13,623 bases of DNA from JAFGPJ01 sp964439135 (lineage in GTDB: Bacteria > Planctomycetota > Phycisphaerae > Sedimentisphaerales > Anaerobacaceae): contig CAYTNN010000130.1 of the NCBI GenBank assembly GCA_964439135.1, positions 1-13,623 on the forward strand. The letters are read 5' to 3'. The notes under the pieces were generated by a model that did not search any database, had not been told where the DNA came from, and saw only the letters and a list, made by a program, of their open reading frames with translations. This document shows positions 1-5,663 of the stretch, in pieces (the stretch's first letter is position 1; each line of letters starts with the position of its first letter). A program made the translations under genes and the position numbers.

Positions 1-757
1 TCCAGCCCGCGTCGAGATTGTAGCCCAGATCGTCGTCGCGAATCTGGTCCCACAGCCGCAGGAACGACGCCGCATCCGGGACCAGGCAATGCGTGTGCTG
101 CTCGATGGAGAACTTCATGCCGTGGGCTTTCGCCCGTGACAGGCAGGCTTTGGTGGTTTCCACGTATGCGTCCCACACACGGTCCCAATCGAATCCTTCC
201 GCAATGTCGATGTGATATTTCTGGCCTGGTTTGGGATTCGCGATCTCGTAGTAGCGGGGAAGATAGTCCGTCGGCCCTTTCAGCTCGCGCGCCCAGGGAG
301 CCACGATATTGATCATCGGCGCGCCCAGCTCTTTGCCGATTCGGCAGCCCGCCTCGAAGTAGGCAAGTGCCTGCCCGCGAGCGGCTCGATCCGTGCTCGA
401 GAGGTCCTCGACCACCGGCTGGAAAATGACGAACTGCGAGACACGCAATTTGTTTCGCTGGAGCTTCTGGTTGAGCCGATCTATCCGGGCGTCCGTCCAG
501 AATTGCTTGAGGTCTCTACGTGCCGTCACGATCAATTCGACGCCTTCGAAGCCCAGCTCACCGATGACATCCAGGGCCGGCTCGGGATCCGCGGCGGGGC
601 CCAGACTGTGAAAACACCAACTCAGGCAGCCAATTCGGGGCTTGCCTTGCGGACGTGACGGCGGTTCTGCCGCCGTTGCCGGCAGTGAAAGTCCGGAGGC
701 CGCGATCGCGGCGGTCTGGAGAAGCTGCCGGCGGTTCAAATTATGTCGATTCTTCAT
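1..757 (-). CDS. Sugar phosphate isomerase/epimerase-like TIM-barrel protein, Tat-exported, 3' end outside window
   Basis: This open frame on the minus strand starts at ATG 755-757 and runs off the left edge after 252 codons, so the C-terminus is missing. The start is supported by an AAGGAG ribosome site at 765-770, seven bases upstream. Residues 8-14 (NRRQLLQ), followed by an Ala-rich hydrophobic stretch to about residue 30, look like a twin-arginine signal, which suggests export of a folded, metal-bearing enzyme. From about residue 41 (RIGCLSWCFH) the protein resembles the xylose isomerase-like TIM-barrel/AP endonuclease 2 family. Glu73 in GVELIV, Glu219 in FSIEQH and Asp249 in YNLDAGW sit where that family places metal ligands. 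Secreted members are common in Planctomycetota, but their substrates are mostly unknown, so no specific reaction is assigned. It is divergent from the transglutaminase-like gene. Confidence 0.85.
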   Translation of the reverse strand, partial: MKNRHNLNRRQLLQTAAIAASGLSLPATAAEPPSRPQGKPRIGCLSWCFHSLGPAADPEPALDVIGELGFEGVELIVTARRDLKQFWTDARIDRLNQKLQRNKLRVSQFVIFQPVVEDLSSTDRAARGQALAYFEAGCRIGKELGAPMINIVAPWARELKGPTDYLPRYYEIANPKPGQKYHIDIAEGFDWDRVWDAYVETTKACLSRAKAHGMKFSIEQHTHCLVPDAASFLRLWDQIRDDDLGYNLDAGW

Positions 758-827
758 AAGTGTACTCCTTCTTGTTATGGTGGGTGGCGACGACACCACC
801 TGTTGTTTTGCTTCGTATCGAAAATTC

Positions 828-856
828 ACAATACCCAACTCACCGTTCAATTTCAA
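828..856 (-). promoter_or_regulatory. Putative sigma70-type promoter for the isomerase-like gene
   Basis: On the minus strand a TTGAAA -35 element (851-856) and a TATTGT -10 element (828-833) are separated by exactly 17 bases. They lie about 70 bases upstream of the ATG at 757. Position, spacing and orientation fit, but the call rests on consensus matching only. Confidence 0.4.
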
Positions 857-941
857 TAATTTTCCGGTTGACCCAATTAAAGTTTCGCGCGGGGAAAACG
901 GAATTCGCCCACCCTATATTCTGCCTTTGTCGCCGAGGGCA

Positions 942-970
942 TTGAAGCGGGCGGAACATTCAGATAAAAT
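942..970 (+). promoter_or_regulatory. Putative sigma70-type promoter for the transglutaminase-like gene
   Basis: TTGAAG (942-947) and TAAAAT (965-970) are separated by 17 bases and lie about 58 bases upstream of the TTG start at 1029. The match to consensus is good. If the truncated gene downstream is dead, this promoter may be a relic. Confidence 0.45.
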
Positions 971-1028
971 ACCATAGTACAGCGTTTAGGAACATTGTTT
1001 ATGAAAATATAATAGAAGGGGAAAGATA

Positions 1029-1778
1029 TTGAAAACCTGTGCGTATGTATTGACCCTGCTTGCAGTTTCGGCGGTTCTTGCAGAAGCTCCCGCTCCGCCG
1101 AGTCCCGCCATTGCCGGCGATGCATGGTACCCCCGGTCAACTGATACGCACCCGACCGACGTTGCCAGGTCGCATATCGAGCAGATCACAGCCCCGACCG
1201 GCGGGACACATAAGTATACGGTCTTCCAGGGCGGAACGATGGATGGCCGGAATTGCCGGTTGCCCATGGGTTGCGGGATAGCGAGAGAAGGGGCCTTCCT
1301 CCAGACATGGGAATCTAACCGCTCGGTTCGAATGGAGAACGTCGGCGACGTTGACGTGGTCAATCCGTGGCTCTCCAACGGCCGGAACAATTTCCGCAGC
1401 GTCGAAGAAATCGTTTCGTCGGCTGTCTCGCCCGGCATGACGGATGCGGACAAAGCCTTTGCCCTCTGGTTCCAGGAAATCCGGTACCGGCACCATTCCC
1501 CGGGTGACAACAATGAGCTGGGCGATCCCGTGAAGGTCTTCAATGTCTACGGGTATAACACGTGCGGTAACGACTCCATCAGCCTGGCTACGTTGTGGCG
1601 AGAGGCCGGACTTAAAGTGGCGCCGGCCCGGACCCTCGGCCACTGCATCTCCCAGGCATTCTACGATGGCGGCTGGCACTTCTATGACGGCGACATGCAC
1701 TGCGTCTACCTTCTGCGGGACAACCAGACCGTGGCCGGCGAGCAGGACATCGTGCGCGACCAAGGAGGAGATGGCTGA
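1029..1778 (+). CDS. Secreted transglutaminase-like protein, probably C-terminally truncated
   Basis: The 249-aa frame begins at a TTG codon preceded by a purine-rich GAAGGGGAAAG site at 1015-1025. Residues 1-19 form a signal peptide (basic KT, hydrophobic core, Ala-rich end), so the product is probably exported. The second half resembles the transglutaminase-like cysteine-protease fold. Cys179 in YNTCGNDS is the likely nucleophile, His205 in LGHCISQ the base and Asp220 in WHFYDGD the third residue. As I recall, planctomycete proteins with this domain usually continue well past it. Here the frame ends within about 30 residues of the Asp, in a low-complexity DQGGDG tail, 48 bases from the end of a tRNA gene. 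I therefore infer truncation, possibly a pseudogene; a short natural protein cannot be excluded. Substrate unknown. Confidence 0.65.
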   Translation: MKTCAYVLTLLAVSAVLAEAPAPPSPAIAGDAWYPRSTDTHPTDVARSHIEQITAPTGGTHKYTVFQGGTMDGRNCRLPMGCGIAREGAFLQTWESNRSVRMENVGDVDVVNPWLSNGRNNFRSVEEIVSSAVSPGMTDADKAFALWFQEIRYRHHSPGDNNELGDPVKVFNVYGYNTCGNDSISLATLWREAGLKVAPARTLGHCISQAFYDGGWHFYDGDMHCVYLLRDNQTVAGEQDIVRDQGGDG

Positions 1779-1825
1779 CTGGAATCCATGGTTCCCGGCG
1801 AACTTCATCGCTGAGACCACAGCAA

Positions 1826-1912
1826 CGGAGAGGGCGGGATTCGAACCCGCGGTAGGGCAAGCCCTACACAGCCTTTCCAAGGCTGCTCCTTAAGCCACTC
1901 GGACACCTCTCC
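1826..1912 (-). tRNA. tRNA-Ser (anticodon GGA)
   Basis: The minus strand folds into a class II tRNA. The acceptor arm is GGAGAGG (1912-1906) paired with CCTCTCC (1833-1827). The anticodon stem carries the loop TTGGAAA, giving anticodon GGA for TCC/TCT codons. A long variable arm GTAGGGCTTGCCCTAC (1867-1852) is diagnostic for serine, and the T arm is GCGGG-TTCGAAT-CCCGC. The discriminator base is G at 1826, as expected for tRNA-Ser. The 3' CCA is not encoded and must be added after transcription. The gene's 3' end faces the truncated transglutaminase-like gene. No U-rich terminator is evident downstream. Confidence 0.97.
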
Positions 1913-1919
1913 AAAGCAA

Positions 1920-1947
1920 TTTACTATTTTCTATTGACTATTTACTA
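1920..1947 (+). repeat. Four tandem heptamers of TTNNCTA type
   Basis: TTTACTA, TTTTCTA, TTGACTA and TTTACTA follow one another without a gap, eight bases upstream of the tRNA-Ser 5' end. The pattern is a degenerate short tandem repeat of period 7 and is read directly from the sequence. Similar heptamer tracts occur in intergenic regions of cyanobacteria and some other bacteria. Function is unknown. A much weaker period-7 AT-rich tract lies on the minus strand at 3631-3644, just upstream of tadA. Confidence 0.75.
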
Positions 1948-2149
1948 TTAGTTTTCCAACACAGCTATCTAATTGCTCTGATTTTGAGTCAATATAACAT
2001 CATCGTGAGCAGTTTGCAATGATAAAGCGCGAAAAGAACAAGCTTCTCGGCACAAAAAGATTTTTCGGAAAAAATGAACCGCAGGGCGGGGAAGTTAGAC
2101 TATTATAGATAGAGTGGATAGGCCAGTCGAACAACTTGTTGACGGGATA

Positions 2150-2170
2150 ATGATTACGCAAAGGGGATAA
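2150..2170 (+). other. Six-codon mini-ORF (MITQRG) overlapping a downstream ATG
   Basis: An ATG at 2150 opens a six-codon frame that ends at TAA 2168-2170. Its last A is also the first base of the ATG at 2170, giving a TAATG stop/start overlap. The GGGATAATGA around the mini-ORF start (2144-2153) is repeated exactly 20 bases downstream at 2164-2173, around the later ATG. It could be a leader peptide coupling translation, or simply a 10-bp local duplication. There is no independent evidence of expression. Confidence 0.25.
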
Positions 2171-2175
2171 TGAAA

Positions 2176-2379
2176 ATGGAACTTTTAGAAGGCATGACTC
2201 GGCGAGTGAAAAAGCTTGGGATTATAGATTTGAAACTGGCTCAAGGCGCTGCAATGTTCTTTGCTCTGGTCATAGCCAAACTAATACCTGACGTAATGGA
2301 CTTGAGCGTCTGGTGGTTTGTGGCCTTGTTAGTAGTATGTGCGATAAGACCATTTTATGTGTTTTGGCTTATGAAATAG
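2176..2379 (+). CDS. Small two-helix membrane protein, function unknown
   Basis: This encodes a 67-aa protein starting MELLEGMTRRVKKLG. It has a basic amphipathic N-terminus, a hydrophobic segment at about residues 23-38 (GAAMFFALVIAKLI), a short acidic link, and a second segment at about 44-64 ending VFWLMK. It should be an inner-membrane hairpin. The start at 2176 is chosen because the AAGGGG site at 2161-2166 then lies nine bases upstream; the in-frame ATG at 2170, giving 69 aa, would leave only three. The composition is more AT-rich than that of the flanking enzyme genes. Similar short proteins of unknown role (basic start, LAQGAAMF-like first helix, WWF in the second) seem familiar from other anaerobes, but I cannot name a family. 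It lies 149 bp upstream of another membrane protein gene on the same strand. Confidence 0.75.
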   Translation: MELLEGMTRRVKKLGIIDLKLAQGAAMFFALVIAKLIPDVMDLSVWWFVALLVVCAIRPFYVFWLMK

Positions 2380-2434
2380 TGTTTTTTATCTTGACTTGAG
2401 TTTATTTGTATGAGGTTATTAAAACCTGAGAACT

Positions 2435-2476
2435 CGATCCGGCGAACTCTAAACCGCTGAATGCTCGCCGGAGTCG
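2435..2476. repeat. Intergenic inverted repeat (hairpin)
   Basis: CGATCCGGCGA (2435-2445) is complementary to TCGCCGGAGTCG (2465-2476) apart from one bulged base, giving an 11-bp stem with a 19-base loop. No U-tract follows on either strand, so it is not a standard terminator. It lies between the small membrane protein gene and the YbjQ-like gene and could be an mRNA stabilising or attenuating structure. Only the base pairing is observed. Confidence 0.5.
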
Positions 2477-2528
2477 CTGATTACTGATATTAGCTGAGAA
2501 TTTGTTTTTTGCGGTTAAAGGAGAAGCT

Positions 2529-3086
2529 ATGAAAACACTTCGAACAATTGGCTCGCTGGTCTTCGTGCTGGGCCTGTTTACTGTAGTTTTTGTCGGCGTG
2601 CCATGGAATGTGATCGTTGCCGACGATCCGGTCGTGCCATGGTGGCTCAGGATGGCGATTTTCTGCCTTATGGGCGGCATCCTGGTTGTTCTGCTTACAT
2701 TGGCCCTCGAACAAAAGATTAGCAAAAAGCCGGCAGAGGAGCCGCTATCGACCGAGTCTGATAGCACGATTTTACTATTGAACTCGGCAGAAGTGCCCGG
2801 CCGCCGGACGAGTGAGATTCTCGGCATGGTCCAGGGTCACACGGTATTTGCGATATGGCTTGGCAAAGACCTGTCGGCTATCGCCAGGCTGATTCTTGGC
2901 GGCGAACTGACCGAATACACCGAGATGATGGGAAAAGCCCGCGAAACAGCGACGAACAGGATGATCGCGGAGGCCGCCCGGATGCGAGCGGACGCAATCA
3001 TCAATATTCGCTACATGACGACAAGCGTTGTGGGCAGTGCCGCGGAGCTTTTAGTTTACGGCACGGCAGTTAAGCTCGGCGAATAG
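2529..3086 (+). CDS. Membrane-anchored YbjQ/UPF0145-family protein
   Basis: This encodes a 185-aa protein. The ATG at 2529 is chosen because AAGGAG (2518-2523) sits five bases upstream; a frame extension to 2502 would swallow that site. Residues about 7-29 and 41-60 are hydrophobic and form two membrane helices. A short charged linker (KKPAEEPLSTESDS) leads into a C-terminal domain at about 80-185. That domain matches the heavy-metal-binding-like YbjQ family (DUF74): LNSAEVPGRRTSEILGMVQG, then a GGELTEYTEMM segment, then an amphipathic stretch ending ADAIINIRY. Family members form pentamers or decamers in known structures, and their physiological role is unsettled. Stand-alone YbjQ proteins are about 105 aa, so the N-terminal anchor is an added module. 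Its neighbour tadA converges on it and gives no functional hint. Confidence 0.85.
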   Translation: MKTLRTIGSLVFVLGLFTVVFVGVPWNVIVADDPVVPWWLRMAIFCLMGGILVVLLTLALEQKISKKPAEEPLSTESDSTILLLNSAEVPGRRTSEILGMVQGHTVFAIWLGKDLSAIARLILGGELTEYTEMMGKARETATNRMIAEAARMRADAIINIRYMTTSVVGSAAELLVYGTAVKLGE

Positions 3087-3092
3087 GTCGTC

Positions 3093-3109
3093 CTGTGAGT
3101 TGCTCACAG
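3093..3109. terminator. Perfect 7-bp hairpin between convergent genes
   Basis: CTGTGAG-TTG-CTCACAG is a perfect 7-bp stem with a 3-base loop, seven bases after the stop of the YbjQ-like gene and 21 bases before the tadA stop. The position suits a bidirectional terminator for convergent genes. No run of T follows on either strand, so intrinsic termination is uncertain. Confidence 0.35.
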
Positions 3110-3130
3110 CTCGGTGAGATAGCCTTCTTG

Positions 3131-3607
3131 TTACTGCTGATTGTTTTCGATTCTGCGGCGTCGAAAGAAATGCTGCAAAAGGCCGCTGGACTCTTCGGCT
3201 AAAACGCCGGAAGTCACATCTATTATGTGATTGAGCCTTTCGTCGGTGACGATATTGTACAGGCTCTTGATAGCACCGGCCTTGGGATCGTCGCAACCAT
3301 AGACGAGCCGGTCTATCCGTGCCAGAACAAGCGCCCCGGCACACATCGTGCACGGCTCTAACGTGACATACATCGTGCAGCCGTGCAGACGCCAGCTCTC
3401 GATAAATGCCGCCGCCTGCGTAAGGGCGATGATTTCCGCGTGGGCGGTCGGGTCCTGAAGCTGCTCTCGCTGATTATATGCCCTGCCGATTATCTGGTTC
3501 TGATAAACAATGACCGCCCCGATGGGGACATCGCCATTCTCCTCGGCGATTTGTGCCTGCTCGATCGCCACTTTCATATATAACTGATCTTCTTTGCTAT
3601 CATTCAT
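3131..3607 (-). CDS. tadA: tRNA-specific adenosine deaminase TadA
   Basis: This 158-aa enzyme deaminates adenosine 34 to inosine in the anticodon of tRNA-Arg(ACG), a cytoplasmic, generally essential step. The deaminase zinc site is complete: His56 and the proton-shuttling Glu58 in TAHAEI, and Cys86 and Cys89 in LEPCTMCAGA. The downstream ARIDRLVYGCDDPKAGA segment is characteristic of TadA rather than of cytidine or guanine deaminases, and the length is normal. The ATG at 3607 lacks a strong Shine-Dalgarno site; only a GAG lies close upstream. It follows the symporter gene by 56 AT-rich bases on the same strand, so it could be read through from the sugar operon. A housekeeping gene there more likely has its own promoter in that gap. 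Confidence 0.95.
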   Translation of the reverse strand: MNDSKEDQLYMKVAIEQAQIAEENGDVPIGAVIVYQNQIIGRAYNQREQLQDPTAHAEIIALTQAAAFIESWRLHGCTMYVTLEPCTMCAGALVLARIDRLVYGCDDPKAGAIKSLYNIVTDERLNHIIDVTSGVLAEESSGLLQHFFRRRRIENNQQ

Positions 3608-3663
3608 AACTCAAACAGAGCATACAAAAATAGAAAATAATAAATCAAAATAATTATCCTGAA

Positions 3664-5478
3664 TTACGAGAACTTGTCAAGGTCTTCATACTTGCCCGGC
3701 AGGGGTAGAAACCGGTACCAGGTGTATTTTAAAGCGAATACCGCCACAATCGCTAGTCCAAGCCATATCACCGAATAGAGATACCAATGGCCAACGAGAT
3801 ACATTGGGAACAGGTAAAGGCCGGCAATCGCCAGCATGGCAAGCAAAACGTTTACGATTGTCCGTGACATGCTTTCCGATTTGGAGGACAATTCTTGCTT
3901 AGATAAATCGGCTTTCGCTGCAATCGGCTTCCATAACCCAAAAGGCCGAACCGATTTGTAAAAACTGACAAGAATTTCATCATCCGTAGCCCGGGTTGCC
4001 AGGGACACTGCGATACTGGCAATCAGCGAAGCTGCACATATCAAAGGGAACGTATAATACGCCGGAGCGTCCGGGAAAAACAATGCCACTAACGAAAGTA
4101 GTATGCCGCCCAATGTTCCGAACGCATAGCCCCAGCCGTTCATGCGCCACCAATACCACCGGAGCACATTCGGCACGACTACACCGGCGCCCAGGGCCAT
4201 CATCATCCAGCTCCATATTTGAGCTATCGAGGTGGCCTGAGTACCGATGCCGATTCCGATGAGAACCAGCAGGATTGTCGCGATGTAACTGAATCGCACG
4301 GATTGCCTCTCGCTGGCGTTGGGACGGAAGTAGGGCTGCCACAGGTCGCGAACGATAAAGGAAGCCCCGCTGTTGACAGTAGAGCTGAAAGTGGACATAA
4401 ATGCCGCCAACAATCCGGCAATGACAATGCCCCTGAGCCCGGCGGGCAGAAATTTCAGCAGAACGAGCGGCATTACTTTCTCCGAATCCGTAACGCCGGT
4501 GACTCCCGTAATCGCCAGCAGGGCAATCCCGATGGCCATCGCCCAGCGGACGACAAGAAAAACGCTCCACGCCGCCCCGATCTTGGCCGCGTCGCGCGCG
4601 TCACGGGCAGCTAAGAATCGCTGGAAGTCATACATCTGAGCAGGCCCGCCGGCATTGAGCAGGAGGCCCTTGACGACCCAGACAATGACGAGGGCACCGA
4701 AAAGCTCGAACTGTGCATTCTCCGTCCCGGCAAATTCTTCGATCCGCCACGGCACGCTCAGTGAACTCCAATTTTCCGGCAGGCCGGACATCAGCTCCGG
4801 GGTCAGGTGAGACCATGCGATGCAGGCAATGATTATACTGCCAAGCGTCAGAATAATCGTTTGGATGACATCAGTGACGACCACGCTGTAAAGTCCGCCA
4901 AGAACAACGTAGAGGGTCGTTATGCCGATAATCAAAACAGCCAGGCAATCCGGTTCATGTGCCGTGAATATGTGCCGAAGCCAGGGGCTGGAAGTGTATT
5001 GGGCAAGGGATTCGAGCGGAACGTACACGGAGGCAAACTTGCCGATTCCCTGATAGGCGTATCCGACAAAACTGGCCAGCGTCAGCACCGCCATCAGGGC
5101 GTAAGCGGTCCGGGCCTGCCTGCCGCCCGCGTCACTGCCGAAGCGGGTTTTCATCCACTCGGCCGCTGTCATCACATTCGAGCGGCGGACCCATTTTCCC
5201 ATGTAGCTCAGGAAAAATGCGCCCATCAAAAAACCCCACATCCAGTGGTGCCACATCGACTTGAATCCCAGGACGTACAGGATGGAAATAATCCACATCG
5301 TCCCGGTAATATCGAAGTTGGATACCGAGCCGGACATTGCCAGCGCAAGCCAGTAAATTCCTTTGCCGCCCAGAAAATAGGCCTGCAGGTTCTTTGATGC
5401 GCGCTTCTGATACCAGAAACCCAGCCCAATCACAACAGCAAAATAGAGCAGGATTATCACATAATCGATTGGGCTCAT
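3664..5478 (-). CDS. SSS-family sodium:solute symporter
   Basis: This encodes a 604-aa inner-membrane protein with about 13-14 hydrophobic helices across nearly its full length. It belongs to the sodium:solute symporter family (SSF). Supporting segments are NLQAYFLGGKGIYWLALAMS at 30-49, the VMTAAEWMKTRFG loop at 102-114, the GGLYSVVVTDVIQT stretch at 194-207, and AAFMSTFSSTVNSGASF at 358-374. The Ser/Thr residues of that last stretch fall where SSS carriers form the Na2 sodium site. The ATG at 5478 is preferred because GGAG (5488-5491) lies nine bases upstream; a GTG at 5493 would have no ribosome site. The substrate cannot be read from sequence. Its place after a secreted glycosidase and a URO-D protein suggests a sugar or sugar derivative released outside the cell. 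Confidence 0.9.
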   Translation of the reverse strand: MSPIDYVIILLYFAVVIGLGFWYQKRASKNLQAYFLGGKGIYWLALAMSGSVSNFDITGTMWIISILYVLGFKSMWHHWMWGFLMGAFFLSYMGKWVRRSNVMTAAEWMKTRFGSDAGGRQARTAYALMAVLTLASFVGYAYQGIGKFASVYVPLESLAQYTSSPWLRHIFTAHEPDCLAVLIIGITTLYVVLGGLYSVVVTDVIQTIILTLGSIIIACIAWSHLTPELMSGLPENWSSLSVPWRIEEFAGTENAQFELFGALVIVWVVKGLLLNAGGPAQMYDFQRFLAARDARDAAKIGAAWSVFLVVRWAMAIGIALLAITGVTGVTDSEKVMPLVLLKFLPAGLRGIVIAGLLAAFMSTFSSTVNSGASFIVRDLWQPYFRPNASERQSVRFSYIATILLVLIGIGIGTQATSIAQIWSWMMMALGAGVVVPNVLRWYWWRMNGWGYAFGTLGGILLSLVALFFPDAPAYYTFPLICAASLIASIAVSLATRATDDEILVSFYKSVRPFGLWKPIAAKADLSKQELSSKSESMSRTIVNVLLAMLAIAGLYLFPMYLVGHWYLYSVIWLGLAIVAVFALKYTWYRFLPLPGKYEDLDKFS

Positions 5479-5542
5479 GTATTGATTCTCCACTGCCTGC
5501 TTGCCCGGTATGCGTGAATTTGTAGGTTATCTGATTGAGATT

Positions 5543-5625
5543 GGGTGGCAGCCTCAAGCGCAGCTTGGGGATGGCTAATTGGGTGTTGACCATCCCCAAA
5601 GCCTTCGGCTTTGAGGCTGCCACCC
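5543..5625. repeat. 83-bp cloverleaf-forming inverted repeat
   Basis: A 15-bp outer stem pairs GGGTGGCAGCCTCAA (5543-5557) with TTGAGGCTGCCACCC (5611-5625). Inside it, a 10-bp stem pairs TTGGGGATGG (5565-5574) with CCATCCCCAA (5590-5599) around a 15-base loop. The spacer on each side can form its own mini-hairpin (CAAGC-GCA-GCTTG on the left, AAAGCC-TTC-GGCTTT on the right). The whole can therefore fold as a four-way cloverleaf in DNA or RNA. It sits between the URO-D gene and the symporter gene. Four T residues follow on the plus strand only, so it is not an obvious intrinsic terminator for the minus-strand genes. It looks like a dispersed repeat or REP/MITE-type element. Confidence 0.8.
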
Positions 5626-5663
5626 TTTTCAGATACATCCATAAGCTCGATTGTCATAATGTA

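Noticed and set aside
1137..1880. 247-codon open frame on the minus strand
   Set aside because: It lies antisense to the transglutaminase-like gene and part of it runs through the tRNA-Ser gene. No domain or ribosome site is seen.
1543..1893. Plus-strand open frame overlapping the transglutaminase-like gene and the tRNA
   Set aside because: It is out of frame with the real gene, and its last residues (ERAGFEPA onward) are translated antisense tRNA. An AAGGAGG lies before an internal ATG at 1771, but the spacing is too short and the remaining peptide is largely tRNA sequence.
1964..1992. Possible promoter for tRNA-Ser: TTGACT -35 on the minus strand (1987-1992)
   Set aside because: The -35 is good, but no acceptable -10 lies at 16-18 bp; only GATAGC or TAGATA are available. 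Left out as a feature.
2391..2421. TTGACT at 2391-2396 as a -35 for the YbjQ-like gene
   Set aside because: The best -10 candidates (GTTATT, TTATTA) are at 18-19 bp and weak.
3608..3663. AT-rich gap before tadA as a promoter
   Set aside because: TTGATT on the minus strand has no convincing -10 at proper spacing. A tadA promoter is plausible but cannot be placed.
5475..5657. 60-codon minus-strand frame across the cloverleaf repeat
   Set aside because: It is made mostly of the inverted repeat arms, overlaps the symporter start and has no ribosome site.
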